DNA of 64,000 nucleotides from Pasteurella atlantica. GTDB lineage: Bacteria > Pseudomonadota > Gammaproteobacteria > Enterobacterales > Pasteurellaceae. The first letter of the stretch is position 1, and every line of letters begins with the position of its first letter. This document shows positions 1 through 10,022 of this stretch, in pieces. Both the position numbers and the translations under genes were made by a program. Location of the stretch: contig NZ_OY856306.1 of NCBI RefSeq assembly GCF_963693435.1, positions 1 to 64,000 on the forward strand. The letters run 5' to 3'. Below the pieces are notes generated by a model. That model did not search any database. It was not told the origin of the DNA and saw nothing but the letters and a program-made list of their open reading frames with translations.

Positions 1-983
1 TTTACAGTGACATAGCCGTGCGTGAAAATATTAGTTGGTTTACGCAATCCTGCACCCTCTAACATTGCTGGCCAGAATAAGCTGTGGAAGTAAACAATAT
101 CCTTACCGATAAAATGATAAAGCTCGGCTTCGCTGTCTTTGTTCCAAAACTCGTCAAAATTTACGCCTGTGCGATTACAATAGTTTTTGAATGACGCCAT
201 ATAACCGATTGGAGCATCTAACCAAACGTAGAAATATTTATCTTCGGTGTCAGGAATTTTAAAACCAAAATAAGGAGCATCACGGCTGATATCCCATTGT
301 TGCAAGCCACTTTCAAACCACTCTTGCATTTTGTTGGCAATTTCAGTTTGTAATGAACCTGAACGTGTCCACTCTTTTAGCATTTCTGCAAAACTTGGCA
401 AATCAAAGAAAAAGTGTTCTGACTCTTTGGTGATTGGTGTTGCACCTGAAACCGCAGAACGTGGATTGATTAAATCCATTGGGCTATAAGTTTCAGAACA
501 CACTTCACAGTTATCACCATATTGATCTTCTGCTTTACATTTTGGGCAAGTGCCTTTTACGAAACGATCAGGTAAGAACATCTGTTTTTCAGGGTCGAAA
601 AGCTGTGAAATCACACGGGTTTTGATAAAACCATTCGCTTTTAATTTGCCATAAATATCCGCCACAATCTCACGGTTTTCATCACTGTGAGTAGAATGAT
701 AATTATCAAAGCTGATATTAAACCCTTCAAAATCAGCGGTATGGCTTGCTTTTGCTTGCTCGATCAACTGTTCTGGTGTAATCCCAAGTTTATCCGCATT
801 CAACATAATTGGCGTACCGTGAGCGTCATCCGCACATACAAAATAGACTTCATTGCCACACATACGTTGAAAACGTACCCAAATATCCGCTTGAATATGT
901 TCAAGCATATGCCCTAAATGAATATTTCCATTTGCATAAGGCAAGGCACAAGTGACTAACATTTTACGATTTTGATTTGACAT
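1..983 (-). CDS. metG: Methionine--tRNA ligase, N-terminal part (runs off window)
   Basis: Charges tRNA-Met with methionine in the cytoplasm. Translating the minus strand from the ATG at 983 gives 327 codons without a stop, so the C-terminal half, including the KMSKS loop and any tRNA-binding domain, lies outside the window. The class I signature is visible as HLGH at residues 22-25, within [17 protein letters not shown] zinc-knob pattern CPKC...CEVC follows near residue 145, and the [14 protein letters not shown] stretch typical of bacterial MetG comes later. It is divergent from rlmKL across a 256-bp gap that contains a long inverted repeat. Identity is very secure. Confidence 0.97.
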   Translation of the reverse strand, partial: MSNQNRKMLVTCALPYANGNIHLGHMLEHIQADIWVRFQRMCGNEVYFVCADDAHGTPIMLNADKLGITPEQLIEQAKASHTADFEGFNISFDNYHSTHSDENREIVADIYGKLKANGFIKTRVISQLFDPEKQMFLPDRFVKGTCPKCKAEDQYGDNCEVCSETYSPMDLINPRSAVSGATPITKESEHFFFDLPSFAEMLKEWTRSGSLQTEIANKMQEWFESGLQQWDISRDAPYFGFKIPDTEDKYFYVWLDAPIGYMASFKNYCNRTGVNFDEFWNKDSEAELYHFIGKDIVYFHSLFWPAMLEGAGLRKPTNIFTHGYVTV

Positions 984-1090
984 TATTATTCTCTGTTAAA
1001 ATTTGGACGAAAAATTGCGATGATTATAACTGAAATAACATCATTTTTCTAGTTGAGGTAAAGGGAATATACTATTTTTGAAAGAAGCGA

Positions 1091-1142
1091 CCGCAAACAT
1101 TTACCTGTTAATTTCTAAAAATCAACAGGTAAATGTTTACGG
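1091..1142. repeat. 52-bp near-perfect inverted repeat in the metG/rlmKL gap
   Basis: Arms of 24 bases (CCGCAAACATTTACCTGTTA... and its complement ending at 1142) differ at only two positions and enclose a 4-base loop (CTAA). The palindrome lies between divergent genes, about 60 bp upstream of the rlmKL -10 box. It is therefore not an ordinary terminator for either gene. It could be an operator, a cruciform or a mobile palindrome. No T-run follows on either side. Confidence 0.7.
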
Positions 1143-1202
1143 TTTCCCAGAGGGGTTGTTAAATCAATACAAAGATTAGTACAAAGTCTGTTGTTGCCCT
1201 GC

Positions 1203-1208
1203 TATACT
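1203..1208 (+). promoter_or_regulatory. Probable -10 box for rlmKL
   Basis: TATACT lies 32 bases before the rlmKL ATG. The -35 region at the expected 17-base spacing is weak (around 1180-1185). Confidence 0.4.
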
Positions 1209-1239
1209 ATCCCCTATTCTTTTTATTGATGATACAAAA

Positions 1240-3390
1240 ATGACTAAACAAACGACTTATTTCGCCACCACAGCACGTGGCTTTGAAGAGATGCTGAAAA
1301 CTGAACTTACCCAACTTGGCACAGATGATTGCCCAATTGAGTGCAAAATTGCACAGGGTGGGGTACATTTTACGACAAGTCAAAAAGGGGTCTATAAGGC
1401 ATTACTTTATACCCGTTTGGCATCTCGTATTTTATTGCCTTTAACACAAGCCAAAATTTTTGATGAAATTGATCTTTACACCACTGTGGTGGCTTATCCT
1501 TGGGAAAATATTTTTGATGAGAGAGACAGTATTTTTATTGATTTTAACGGTACCAATGACTCCATTCGCCATTCTCAGTTTGGCGCAATGCGAGTGAAAG
1601 ATGGTATTGTTGATCATTTTGAACGTCACGGTTTCAACCGTCCAAGTGTAGATAAAGAACAGCCTGATATTCGTATTCACGCCTATTTAAATCGTGAAGA
1701 TATTATTCTTTCCTTAGATTTAAGTGGCGATGCGTTGCATTTAAGAAATTATCGTACCGACACAGGTAAAGCACCTCTACGTGAAACCTTAGCATCTGTC
1801 ATTGTTATGCGTTCTGGTTGGCAAAAAGAGACACCGTTGGTTGATCCAATGTGTGGTGCAGGGACGTTATTAATTGAAGCCGCTCAGATGATGTGTAATA
1901 TTCCAGCTCAAATTAACCGTCTACATTGGGGATTTGATAGTTGGAAAGGACATCAACCTGCGGTGTGGCAAGCGGTCACTTCTGAAGCAAAATCTGCAAT
2001 TTTATCTTTCGATGATATTCAGTTTTATGGATGTGATCTTGATCGTCGAGTTATTGAAAAAGCCAAACAAAACGCTGTAAATGCAGGGGTGGGACATCTT
2101 ATTCAGTTTAAATTTGGCGATGTGGCAGCACTTAAAAATCCAGTAGAAGGCAAAAAAGGAACGGTTATTTGTAACCCGCCTTATGGGGAACGTTTAGGCA
2201 CAACCCCTGAATTAATCGCCCTTTATACGGTTTTTGGTCAGCGTTTAAAACAACACTTTGCGGGCTGGAATGTGTCTATTTTTAGTAGTGAAGCGGATTT
2301 ATTAAACTGCTTACGTTTACGCTCACACCGTCAATTTAAAGCAAAAAATGGTCCTTTGGACTGTATTCAAAAAAATTATTTGTTAAGTGATCGCAAACGT
2401 GAAGAAAGCGAAATTGAGCAACTGAAATTTGATGCGGATGCCCAACTTGCGCCTGATTTTGCAAACCGTTTAAAGAAAAATATTAAAAAAATTGATAAAT
2501 GGGCAACACAGCAGGGTTTAGACTGTTATCGTTTATATGATGCGGATTTACCTGAGTATAATCTTGCGGTGGATCGTTATGGTGATCATATTGTGGTGCA
2601 AGAATATGCGGCACCCAAAACCATTGATGAGCAAAAAGCCCGTCAGCGTTTATTAGATGCGGTGGCTGCGACGCTTTCAGTCACAGGGATTGAGACCAAT
2701 AAATTGGTGTTGAAAGTCCGTCAAAAGCAAAAAGGTACCAATCAATATGAAAAATTAGCCAATAAAGGGGAATATTTTCACGTTACTGAGTATGGGGCGA
2801 AATTATGGGTTAACTTAACGGATTATCTTGATACGGGTCTATTTTTAGATCATCGTTTAACACGTAAGATGGTCGGTGAAATGGCAAAAGGAAAAACCTT
2901 TTTAAATTTATTTGCTTACACAGGTTCTGCTACTATTCACGCTGCCCTACAGGGGGCAAAAGCGACAACGACCGTTGATATGTCAAATACCTATTTGAAC
3001 TGGGCTGAGCAGAATTTAGATTTAAACGATTGTGATCTGCGTGATCACCGTTTAATTCAAGCGGATTGTTTGCAATGGTTAAGTGACTGTCGTGAACGTT
3101 TTGAGGTGATTTTTGTTGATCCGCCAACCTTCTCAAATTCTAAACGAATGGAAGACAGTTGGGATGTTCAGCGTGATCATTTAGAATTATTTAAAAAACT
3201 GAAACGTATTTTAACCAAAGATGGCACAATTATTTTCTCAAATAATAAACGTAATTTTAAAATGGATTTAGAGGGTTTAGCTGAACTCGGTTTAGCGGCT
3301 GAGAATATTACAGAAAAAACAATTCCACTGGATTTTGAACGTAATAAACATATTCATAATTGTTGGATTGTGAAAAATATTGATGATTAA
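1240..3390 (+). CDS. rlmL: Bifunctional 23S rRNA methyltransferase RlmKL (m2G2445 / m7G2069)
   Basis: Two methyltransferases in one chain modify 23S rRNA during 50S assembly. The 716 residues match the length of the fused gammaproteobacterial enzyme. An N-terminal THUMP-type RNA-binding region occupies about residues 45-155. The RlmL domain shows [14 protein letters not shown] near 205 and the catalytic NPPYGERLG near 315. The C-terminal RlmK domain shows [15 protein letters not shown] near 555 and [12 protein letters not shown] near 630. The ATG at 1240 fits the homologous start. The gene stands alone, divergent from metG, and is followed by a broken lipoprotein gene. Confidence 0.95.
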   Translation: MTKQTTYFATTARGFEEMLKTELTQLGTDDCPIECKIAQGGVHFTTSQKGVYKALLYTRLASRILLPLTQAKIFDEIDLYTTVVAYPWENIFDERDSIFIDFNGTNDSIRHSQFGAMRVKDGIVDHFERHGFNRPSVDKEQPDIRIHAYLNREDIILSLDLSGDALHLRNYRTDTGKAPLRETLASVIVMRSGWQKETPLVDPMCGAGTLLIEAAQMMCNIPAQINRLHWGFDSWKGHQPAVWQAVTSEAKSAILSFDDIQFYGCDLDRRVIEKAKQNAVNAGVGHLIQFKFGDVAALKNPVEGKKGTVICNPPYGERLGTTPELIALYTVFGQRLKQHFAGWNVSIFSSEADLLNCLRLRSHRQFKAKNGPLDCIQKNYLLSDRKREESEIEQLKFDADAQLAPDFANRLKKNIKKIDKWATQQGLDCYRLYDADLPEYNLAVDRYGDHIVVQEYAAPKTIDEQKARQRLLDAVAATLSVTGIETNKLVLKVRQKQKGTNQYEKLANKGEYFHVTEYGAKLWVNLTDYLDTGLFLDHRLTRKMVGEMAKGKTFLNLFAYTGSATIHAALQGAKATTTVDMSNTYLNWAEQNLDLNDCDLRDHRLIQADCLQWLSDCRERFEVIFVDPPTFSNSKRMEDSWDVQRDHLELFKKLKRILTKDGTIIFSNNKRNFKMDLEGLAELGLAAENITEKTIPLDFERNKHIHNCWIVKNIDD

Positions 3391-3451
3391 GTTATCTAAT
3401 CTTATGTAAAATTTACCAACATTTTATTAACTAGTAAAAAAGGAATAAACG

Positions 3452-3780
3452 ATGAAAAATTAACATTAGCAATGACAATTGCTTTAGTTTTAACTGCTAG
3501 TGGAAGTGGCACCCCTCTAACAAAAGGTAAAGTGAAAATAGATGTAGATTTTAATAATAAAATGCTCAAAGGGAAGATTTCAGATTGGCAAAATTATGCC
3601 TTCTTGAAAGATGAAAAAATCTCACATGATATGCTCTTTAATGCAGAGATTAAGGGGAATAAATTTAAAGGTAAAAATATAGAAGGTGGCTTCTTTGGAT
3701 ATAATGCAGCTGAAATTGCTGGTATATATGATGACAGAAAAATAGATGAAGGTGCTGTTTTTGGTGCTAAAAAACAATAA
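3452..3780 (+). pseudogene. Decayed Slam-type / transferrin-binding-protein-like surface lipoprotein
   Basis: The ATG at 3452 has a good ribosome site (AAAAAAGGA) 8 bases upstream, but reads M-K-N-stop. Restoring one A in the A-run of codons 2-3 gives MKKLTLAMTIALVLTAS, a lipoprotein signal peptide continuous with the open frame that runs to 3780. The lipobox cysteine is replaced by serine (LTAS; TGT to AGT needs one change). The C-terminal part, with GGFFGYNAAEIAGIYDD and ending VFGAKKQ, matches the last beta-barrel strands of TbpB/Slam-dependent lipoproteins. At about 110 residues it is far shorter than those proteins, so an internal deletion is likely. Probably nonfunctional. Confidence 0.75.
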
Positions 3781-3801
3781 CTAAGCAGTTAACTAAAGAA
3801 C

Positions 3802-3830
3802 AAGGAACAGGCTATACCTCGTTCCTTTCT
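3802..3830 (+). terminator. Possible rho-independent terminator after the lipoprotein remnant
   Basis: AAGGAACAGG pairs with CCT-C-GTTCCTT across a 5-base loop with one bulged C. The following T-run is short (TTTCT). Confidence 0.45.
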
Positions 3831-3877
3831 ATCAATGTTATTTATGTACCGACAAAGCATTCGCTGCCAATGGAATA

Positions 3878-4261
3878 TCAACATTGCTGTTTAACTATTT
3901 TTTCAATCTGTTGCAACCCATTCAAACGGGTACTGGTCAAATGTTTGGTAATTTGCAACTCATCAAAAATATGTTGTAAATTAAGTTGTTGTAACTCTTT
4001 GTGAGATTTTTCAGATAATGCAACTATTACAATCATTAATAGCCCTTGCATTAAACGAGCATCACTATATGCCTTAATTTCTCTAGGTTTAACTTGAAAA
4101 GAAAACCACAAACGGCTTTCACAACCGTGAATTTCAGGTATCGCTAATAATTCTTGTTCTGTTAGTTTAGGAAGTTGGCGACTTAATTTAATTAACAAGC
4201 GGTATCTTTCTTCCCAAATTTTGCAATGGTTAAATTGAGTATAAATATCGGTTAATGTCAT
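3878..4261 (-). CDS. SufE/CsdE-family sulfur-acceptor protein
   Basis: Proteins of this family accept persulfide sulfur from a cysteine desulfurase (SufS/CsdA) and hand it on for Fe-S cluster or other sulfur-transfer work. The 127-residue protein has the family's conserved motif IHGCESRLWF, which places the acceptor cysteine at residue 47. The size is close to that of E. coli CsdE and SufE (about 140). No desulfurase or suf gene is adjacent. The gene lies downstream of greA but beyond a strong terminator, so it probably has its own promoter. Which of SufE or CsdE it corresponds to cannot be decided by eye. Confidence 0.85.
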   Translation of the reverse strand: MTLTDIYTQFNHCKIWEERYRLLIKLSRQLPKLTEQELLAIPEIHGCESRLWFSFQVKPREIKAYSDARLMQGLLMIVIVALSEKSHKELQQLNLQHIFDELQITKHLTSTRLNGLQQIEKIVKQQC

Positions 4262-4280
4262 TTATTTTTATTCTCTTATA

Positions 4281-4312
4281 AAAAAGAGGCTACCTTTTGG
4301 GTTACCTCTTTA
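4281..4312 (-). terminator. Rho-independent terminator of greA
   Basis: On the minus strand AAAGAGGTAACC and GGTAGCCTCTTT pair with a small internal mismatch around a CAAAA loop, followed by six T. It separates greA from the SufE-like gene. Confidence 0.8.
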
Positions 4313-4340
4313 TTCATTTTTTTACTTGGTGTTATTATAA

Positions 4341-4817
4341 TTAGATATACTCAACGCCGACAATATCAAATTCAACCGTACCACCTGGTGTTTTGATAAT
4401 CACGCTATCATCTATTTCTTTACCAATTAAACCACGAGCAATAGGCGAATTAACAGAAATTAAGCCTTGTTTAATATCTGCTTCATCATCACCGACAATA
4501 CGATAAGTGACTTCGTCATCTGTTTCAACATTGACTAATTCAACGGTTGAACCAAAAATAATTTTGCCATTATTTGGAATAGTGGTGACATCAATCACCT
4601 GAGCCACACCAAGTTTGCCTTCAATTTCTTGAATCCGCCCTTCACAAAAAGCTTGTTGCTCACGAGCAGCGTGATATTCCGCATTTTCTTTTAAATCACC
4701 GTGTTCACGAGCCTCTGCAATGGCCTTGATAATTTCAGGGCGACGCTCATTCTTCAATTGCTCTAATTCTTTTTTTAATAATTCTGCACCACGTACAGTC
4801 ATTGGTATTTGTTGCAT
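4341..4817 (-). CDS. greA: Transcription elongation factor GreA
   Basis: GreA enters the secondary channel of RNA polymerase and stimulates cleavage of backtracked transcripts. The 158-residue length is exactly typical. An N-terminal coiled coil (residues 1-75) carries the family's [14 protein letters not shown] and the acidic tip segment [19 protein letters not shown]-terminal FKBP-like domain ends in [20 protein letters not shown]. The start MQQIPMT aligns with E. coli MQAIPMT. It is a single-gene unit ending at its own terminator and divergent from the HerA-like ATPase gene. Confidence 0.97.
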   Translation of the reverse strand: MQQIPMTVRGAELLKKELEQLKNERRPEIIKAIAEAREHGDLKENAEYHAAREQQAFCEGRIQEIEGKLGVAQVIDVTTIPNNGKIIFGSTVELVNVETDDEVTYRIVGDDEADIKQGLISVNSPIARGLIGKEIDDSVIIKTPGGTVEFDIVGVEYI

Positions 4818-4974
4818 TTTATATTTCCTACTTAAATAAAATAAGGGCGATAAATCACCCTATAACATAATATATTGTTTAAAAACGACGGTAGATATTA
4901 TTCATCTTCTAAATAAAAATAGCAACTCTAGTCTGAATATTCAATTAAAATTTATACAAAAACAAAACCGACAC

Positions 4975-5003
4975 TAGTCAGAAAGAACGACAATCTCTAT
5001 AAT
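4975..5003 (+). promoter_or_regulatory. Probable sigma70 promoter for the HerA-like ATPase gene
   Basis: TAGTCA (4975-4980) and a perfect TATAAT (4998-5003) are spaced by 17 bases. They end 34 bases before the ATG at 5038. Confidence 0.55.
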
Positions 5004-5037
5004 ACTATGCAATATTACACCAAAAAGAGATTAAGTT

Positions 5038-6525
5038 ATGACAAATTATACTATCGCTCAAACCAAATCAGGCAATACAGTTTCAATTTTATCGAAAATG
5101 GCAAATCGACATGGTTTGATTGCTGGAGCAACAGGAACCGGTAAAACAATCACGCTACGCACCCTCGCAGAACATTTTAGTAATGATGGTATCCCTGTTT
5201 TCTTAGTTGATGTCAAAGGCGATATTTCTGGCTTAACGCAAGCAGGCACTATGCAAGGTAAAGTGGCAGAACGTGTTGAGAAATTTAATTTAGGGGCTGA
5301 AAATTATTTCTCTGCCTCACCTGTTTCTTTTTGGGATGTATTTGGAGAAAGTGGCATTCCTCTTAGAACCACCATTTCAGAAATGGGACCCGTTTTATTA
5401 AGCCGACTGCTCAATTTGAATGATACCCAAGAAGGCTTGTTGAACCTTGTTTTTCGTGTTGCAGATGATCAAGGGTTACTACTGATTGACCTTAAAGATC
5501 TCCGAGCAATGCTCCAATATATTGGTGAAAATGCCAAACAATTTAGAATGGAATATGGCAATGTCTCTGCAGCAAGTATTGGTGCCATTCAACGCTCTCT
5601 ACTTTCTTTGGAAAATGAAGGGGCAACACAGCTATTTGGCGAACCTTCCCTTAATTTAGATGACTGGTTACAAACTCGTGATGGTCGAGGTGTTATCAAT
5701 ATTTTAAATTCGGAAAAACTGATCAATTCTCCAACACTGTATAGTGCCTTTTTATTATGGTTGATGTCAGAACTTTTTGAAAATTTACCTGAAGTGGGGG
5801 ATCCTGAAAAACCTAAATTTGTAATGTTTTTTGATGAAGCACATCTTATCTTTGATGATGCCCCAAAAGCCTTAGTAGATAAAGTAGAACAAGTGGTACG
5901 TTTAATTCGCTCTAAAGGGGTAGGCGTTTACTTTGTGACCCAAAACCCCCTTGATTTACCAGATAGTGTCTTAGGGCAACTCGGTAACCGAGTTCAACAC
6001 GCATTGAGAGCCTTCACGCCTCGTGATCAAAAAGCCGTAAAAGCCGCTGCAGAAACATTCCGCATCAACCCTGATATTGATGTTAAAGAAGCTATTACTC
6101 AGCTAGGCATTGGTGAAGCTTTGGTATCTGTATTAGATGAAAAAGGAATGCCAACACCTGTTGAAATCGCCTATATTTATCCACCTAAAAGCCAACTTGA
6201 TCCCATTTCAAAAAGTGAACGAGATCGCTTTGTAAAACAAGATGATTTATATGCGTACTACAATGAATATGTTGATGAACAATCTGCTTACGAAAATTTA
6301 AAACAACAGCAAGAAATAAAACAGCATCAGATTGAAGAAGAGCAAAAAGAGAGCAATAGCTTACTGGGAGGAATTATCGCTTCTATTTTTGGTAAGAAAA
6401 AACGCCGTGAACAAAATGCAACAGAACAAATGGTTAGTGGCATAACTAAAGCGGTAGGACGTAATATTCGTAACCAAATCGCAAGACAAATTGTCCGTGG
6501 TGTTTTGGGTGCAATGAAAAAATAA
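5038..6525 (+). CDS. yjgR: HerA-like P-loop ATPase, YjgR/DUF853 family
   Basis: This family is a RecA-fold ATPase related to HerA/FtsK helicases; its cellular role is poorly established. The 495-residue protein has Walker A GATGTGKT near residue 31, followed by PVFLVDVKGDISGL. A Walker B-like FVMFFDEAHLIFDDAP lies near 265, and an arginine-rich GNRVQHALRAFTP lies near 320. The tail (about 420 onward) is a charged helical segment, then a glycine-rich stretch LLGGIIASIFGKKKRRE, as in YjgR. The start is set by the upstream promoter and an AGAG ribosome site. A small lipoprotein gene follows after 11 bases and is probably cotranscribed. Confidence 0.88.
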   Translation: MTNYTIAQTKSGNTVSILSKMANRHGLIAGATGTGKTITLRTLAEHFSNDGIPVFLVDVKGDISGLTQAGTMQGKVAERVEKFNLGAENYFSASPVSFWDVFGESGIPLRTTISEMGPVLLSRLLNLNDTQEGLLNLVFRVADDQGLLLIDLKDLRAMLQYIGENAKQFRMEYGNVSAASIGAIQRSLLSLENEGATQLFGEPSLNLDDWLQTRDGRGVINILNSEKLINSPTLYSAFLLWLMSELFENLPEVGDPEKPKFVMFFDEAHLIFDDAPKALVDKVEQVVRLIRSKGVGVYFVTQNPLDLPDSVLGQLGNRVQHALRAFTPRDQKAVKAAAETFRINPDIDVKEAITQLGIGEALVSVLDEKGMPTPVEIAYIYPPKSQLDPISKSERDRFVKQDDLYAYYNEYVDEQSAYENLKQQQEIKQHQIEEEQKESNSLLGGIIASIFGKKKRREQNATEQMVSGITKAVGRNIRNQIARQIVRGVLGAMKK

Positions 6526-6536
6526 GGTGAAGTAGT

Positions 6537-6836
6537 ATGAAACTCATTAAATTACTAATAGTGGGAATAGTCGCCTTAAATATATCAGCTTGTAGCTCTA
6601 TTATCACACTGGAACATCCTTGTCCTTATGGAGGAACAAGGGCGAATGCTCTAATTGTAAAAAATTGTTTAACAGATCCACCTAAAAATACCACAGGATT
6701 TGGAGATATTGTCTGTAAACTTACAGTACCTGCTATCATTGACTTTCCATTAAGTTTAGCAGTAGATACTGCACTGTTTCCTATACAAGGGATTCGCTAT
6801 TTAGCGAATGATAATAAATGTACATTATTTAGATAA
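6537..6836 (+). CDS. YceK/YidQ-family lipoprotein
   Basis: A small outer-envelope lipoprotein of unknown function. The 99 residues begin with a signal peptide whose lipobox is ISAC, giving a lipidated Cys19. They continue with the family pattern PYGGTRANA, then a proline-rich segment and a hydrophobic AIIDFPLSLAVDTALFPIQGI before a short tail. That pattern of a single predicted helix bounded by DFP and PLSL is typical of YceK and YidQ (DUF1375). A ribosome site (AGGTGA) lies 9 bases upstream. It is likely an operon with the preceding ATPase gene, but no functional link is known. Confidence 0.8.
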   Translation: MKLIKLLIVGIVALNISACSSIITLEHPCPYGGTRANALIVKNCLTDPPKNTTGFGDIVCKLTVPAIIDFPLSLAVDTALFPIQGIRYLANDNKCTLFR

Positions 6837-6840
6837 GTGA

Positions 6841-6871
6841 TTTGCAAAATTTTGTAAGAATGTGACCGCTT
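6841..6871 (-). repeat. Uptake-signal-like sequence
   Basis: Minus strand: AAGCGGTCACATTC, AT-rich spacer, AAATTTTGCAAA. This is the extended form with the AAGCGGT core, located just upstream of the bidirectional terminator. Confidence 0.7.
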
Positions 6872-6890
6872 ATTTTAAATAAACAGATAC

Positions 6891-6918
6891 AAAAAAGGAC
6901 GCTCAAGGCGTCCTTTTT
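6891..6918. terminator. Bidirectional terminator between the YceK-like gene and rplT
   Basis: GGACGC and GCGTCC pair around TCAAG. The stem is flanked by six A on the left and five T on the right, so it can stop convergent transcription from both sides. Confidence 0.85.
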
Positions 6919-6934
6919 CAATTTAATCAAACAA

Positions 6935-7312
<378 letters not shown>

Positions 7313-7342
7313 TTAACTAAAAATAAATACTAAAACGAATGC

Positions 7343-7540
7343 TTATGCGTATGGTAAGCACGCTACGACTAAAACTTTGTCTGCTTTCGCAACCATAGAT
7401 TTATGACGTAAATGACGTTTACGCTTAGTGCTTTTCTTAGTCAAAATATGACGTAAGTGAGATTGTTTACGTTTGAAACCGCCTGAGCCTGTTTTTTTGA
7501 AACGCTTAGCAGCACCACGTACTGTTTTAATTTTTGGCAT
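7343..7540 (-). CDS. rpmI: 50S ribosomal protein L35
   Basis: A small basic protein of the large ribosomal subunit. Its 65 residues begin [17 protein letters not shown] and contain the repeated RKRHLRHK pattern typical of L35. It sits between infC and rplT in the conserved order. The 139-base gap upstream, back to infC, holds an uptake-signal-like motif and may hold leader structure for L20-mediated control. Confidence 0.98.
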   Translation of the reverse strand: MPKIKTVRGAAKRFKKTGSGGFKRKQSHLRHILTKKSTKRKRHLRHKSMVAKADKVLVVACLPYA

Positions 7541-7626
7541 TGTTTAATAACTCCGCATTGTTGTAAGGCATAAAACCTTTGATTAATCACTAATAATCAG
7601 GCGAATAAGCAGTAACATTGTTATAA

Positions 7627-7660
7627 AAATTTGTAAAAAGTTAAACAAATCTAACCGCTT
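7627..7660 (-). repeat. Uptake-signal-like sequence in the infC-rpmI gap
   Basis: Minus strand AAGCGGTTAGATTTG with an AT-rich spacer and ACAAATTT. The trailing TTTGC is imperfect. Confidence 0.55.
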
Positions 7661-7679
7661 AATTACTTGTAAGCACTAA

Positions 7680-8219
7680 TTATTTCTTCTTAGGAGCAAG
7701 TACCATTACGATTTGACGCGCTTCAAGTCTACCCGGTGCAGATTCTACAACGGCTAACTCTGCTGTATCCGCTTTAACACGGTCTAGCATTTCACGTCCA
7801 ATTTCTTGGTGAGCCATTTCACGACCACGAAAACGGATCGTTACTTTTACTTTTGCTCCATCTTCTAAAAAGCGAATCAGGTTGCGTAGTTTTACCTGAT
7901 AGTCGCCCACATCAGTACCTGGACGGAATTTGACTTCCTTCACTTGTACGACTTTCTGTTTTTTCTTCTGCTCTTTAGATGATTTCGTTTTTTCGTAAAT
8001 AAACTTACCATAGTTCATAATACGACAAACTGGAGGTTCTGCATTTGGACTTATCTCCACAAGATCTAAAGATGCGTCTCCCGCCAAATTCAAAGCTTCT
8101 TGAATAGACACAATTCCCACTGCTTCACCGTCTTGATTGGTTAAACGAACCTCTTTTACACGAATTTCATCGTTAATTCTATGGGCTCGACTTGTCTGAA
8201 CACGTTTTACTGGTTTAAT
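7680..8219 (-). CDS. infC: Translation initiation factor IF-3 (AUU start codon)
   Basis: IF-3 binds the 30S subunit and checks start-codon pairing. The first ATG/GTG gives a truncated protein. Reading upstream in frame restores the conserved N-terminus [19 protein letters not shown], preceded by ATT at 8219-8217, with a Shine-Dalgarno AGAGGA 8 bases before it. The product is then 179 residues, as expected (E. coli 180). E. coli infC also starts with AUU, which lets IF-3 repress its own synthesis by rejecting the non-standard codon, so the same control is inferred here. The core motifs [21 protein letters not shown] and FRGREMAHQ are intact. Unlike in E. coli, thrS is not next door; it lies at 55590-57521. 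Confidence 0.95.
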   Translation of the reverse strand: MKPVKRVQTSRAHRINDEIRVKEVRLTNQDGEAVGIVSIQEALNLAGDASLDLVEISPNAEPPVCRIMNYGKFIYEKTKSSKEQKKKQKVVQVKEVKFRPGTDVGDYQVKLRNLIRFLEDGAKVKVTIRFRGREMAHQEIGREMLDRVKADTAELAVVESAPGRLEARQIVMVLAPKKK

Positions 8220-8601
8220 AGTATTATTCCTCTAATAAATTTTAACAAAATCACTTTCTTCACTATGCAGAAGAAATGAATCCCTTTTGCTCATTTAATC
8301 AATAAAGAGTTAAATGGCAAAATAAACGTCGTGATTTTAAGGTATTTGCAACGATTATACAACTAGTTTATACGCTTAAATAAGAAGTTTTTATCTTTAA
8401 CCACAGGGCTGTTTAAATTTTTATCTATTAATTTTTGAAAATTAATCATTACTATGTAGGTGCTATTAAGGAAAGTAAGCATAAAATTTGTAAATTCTAA
8501 ACTAGATATGACCACTATATTTTATCAATTTTCACATAATGCATTGATATATAAATACATTTCAGGTGAAAAGCCTATCTTATGCTCTACATAATAAGAA
8601 A
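8220..8601. other. Gap between infC and rsmJ holding the infC leader
   Basis: No coding sequence is evident in these 382 bases. They contain the predicted infC promoter and a leader of about 125 bases. The rest is AT-rich with no repeat I can recognise. Confidence 0.6.
8354..8359 (-). promoter_or_regulatory. Probable -10 box of the infC-rpmI-rplT promoter
   Basis: The minus strand reads TATAAT, preceded by TTG. The -35 region is weak (TTATTT at 18 bases). It lies about 135 bases upstream of the AUU start. Confidence 0.45.
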
Positions 8602-9351
8602 TTAATAATGATTTAAATAAATATCAAATCGGTGATTTTTCGTTTTTTGACTGAAATCAGGTTTTTGATCTGCTAGGAAAGGGGCATAATCAGGACGTTT
8701 AACAACCACTCTTTTACTGGCAAGATTTTTTGCCGTTTCTAAAAATTGATCCGCATCTAAATCTTCTCCAACAAGATGTTGAAAAACGCGCATTTCTTTT
8801 TTAACTAATGCTTTTTTCTGTTTATGGGGATACATCGGATCAAGATAAACCACATCAACTTTACTTATTTTGGGATTTAACTCAGCAATTGAACGAACAG
8901 AGAGTAGTTGCATTTGTTGTCGCATCAATTGACCAATTTCATCATCAATATAAGCGCGCTGTAAACCATCTTCAAGAAGTGCCGCAACCACAGGATGACG
9001 CTCGACTAACTGTACTTTACAACCAATAGAAGCAAGGACAAACGCATCTCGTCCTAATCCTGCGGTTGCATCAATTACAGTAGGGAAAATATTTTTTTTT
9101 ATTCCCACTGCTTTTGCAATCGCTTCACCTCGTCCGCCACCAAATTTACGACGATGTGCCATCGTTCCTTTGACAAACTCTACTGCAATCGCCCCAAGTT
9201 TTGGTTCATTTAACTTACGTAATTCAAGTTGTTGTTCTGTTTGAACCAAAGCCAAGATTGCTGAATTGTCGTGAAAAAGTTGCCATTTGTTGCAAACGTC
9301 TTGGAATTGCTGTTTATCTTCTGTTTCACAAATAAGTTGGATTTTTGTCAT
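8602..9351 (-). CDS. rsmJ: 16S rRNA (guanine(1516)-N2)-methyltransferase RsmJ
   Basis: Methylates G1516 of 16S rRNA using S-adenosylmethionine. The 249-residue length matches E. coli RsmJ (YhiQ). Visible motifs are [17 protein letters not shown] near residue 70, the SAM-binding [15 protein letters not shown] near 95, and the catalytic-region [21 protein letters not shown] near 170. The start overlaps the stop of the upstream peptidase gene by four bases (ATGA), suggesting translational coupling. Identity is secure by motif. Confidence 0.93.
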   Translation of the reverse strand: MTKIQLICETEDKQQFQDVCNKWQLFHDNSAILALVQTEQQLELRKLNEPKLGAIAVEFVKGTMAHRRKFGGGRGEAIAKAVGIKKNIFPTVIDATAGLGRDAFVLASIGCKVQLVERHPVVAALLEDGLQRAYIDDEIGQLMRQQMQLLSVRSIAELNPKISKVDVVYLDPMYPHKQKKALVKKEMRVFQHLVGEDLDADQFLETAKNLASKRVVVKRPDYAPFLADQKPDFSQKTKNHRFDIYLNHY

Positions 9352-10022
9352 AAAATATAATCGTTAAAAAGTGTATCTAGATTTTTAATTAAAGTTACTT
9401 TTCCTGCAATATCTTCATTGTGCCAAGCGAATTTTAATATTTCAGGGGTAAATAATTGCTGATATTTATCGCTTAATGGACGATAACTAATATGCCAAGG
9501 CTCAAGACCTATTTTCTTTCTTGTATTTGAAAAGGGAAAATAAAAATCAAAACAAGCGGTATGATTTTGTAAAAAATTTGCTAATTCTTCAAAATATCCA
9601 CCCGCTTGATATTCCCAAGGTTCGAGCTGTAACTGCTGATTGGAAGGTAACAGATGGGGATCAAAAACATCAATTTCAGTTCCCCAGTGATGACGGCTTG
9701 CTCCTGCCACAGCAGACCAGCGTAAAATAGCTTGGCATTTTTGCCATTCATTCATTTGGGATAAGTCTAAGGTTTCACTTTTATCATTATGTACCTTGCG
9801 ATCACCATTAAATTTTGCATTCCAAATAAATTTTTGGCGTTCAAAATCACGAAATGAACTGGCTGCTTGAAGGTTAAAACCGGCTTGTTTTGCTTTTTGT
9901 TGTAAACCTAAAAATGCCTGCACCACCTCTTGTTGCAAGAGATGGTGAGAGGATAGTGCATTAGGAAGAGAAACCAAATGTGACCTTGATTTCCCTGTTA
10001 ATAGATTAACCAGCTTGTACAT
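9348..10022 (-). CDS. M15-family D-alanyl-D-alanine carboxypeptidase (VanY type)
   Basis: Predicted zinc peptidase acting on peptidoglycan stem peptides. The LAS/M15 pattern is seen as SFRDFERQ, then [14 protein letters not shown], which supplies the HxxxxxxD zinc ligands, and later [10 protein letters not shown], supplying the last histidine. No signal peptide is evident, so its location is unclear. The frame is open upstream to a TTG, but the ATG at 10022 is preferred. This gives 224 residues and a 17-base overlap with the end of the channel gene. It is coupled to rsmJ by an ATGA overlap. An uptake-signal motif lies inside the coding region near 9552-9582. Confidence 0.82.
   Translation of the reverse strand: MYKLVNLLTGKSRSHLVSLPNALSSHHLLQQEVVQAFLGLQQKAKQAGFNLQAASSFRDFERQKFIWNAKFNGDRKVHNDKSETLDLSQMNEWQKCQAILRWSAVAGASRHHWGTEIDVFDPHLLPSNQQLQLEPWEYQAGGYFEELANFLQNHTACFDFYFPFSNTRKKIGLEPWHISYRPLSDKYQQLFTPEILKFAWHNEDIAGKVTLIKNLDTLFNDYIL

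Noticed and set aside
687-917. Open frame of 76 codons on the plus strand
   Set aside because: It lies entirely antisense to metG, whose conserved protein reads through the whole region on the other strand.
7680-8120. infC starting at the GTG at 8120
   Set aside because: That start drops the conserved first 33 residues of IF-3. The AUU at 8219 with its ribosome site explains the full protein.
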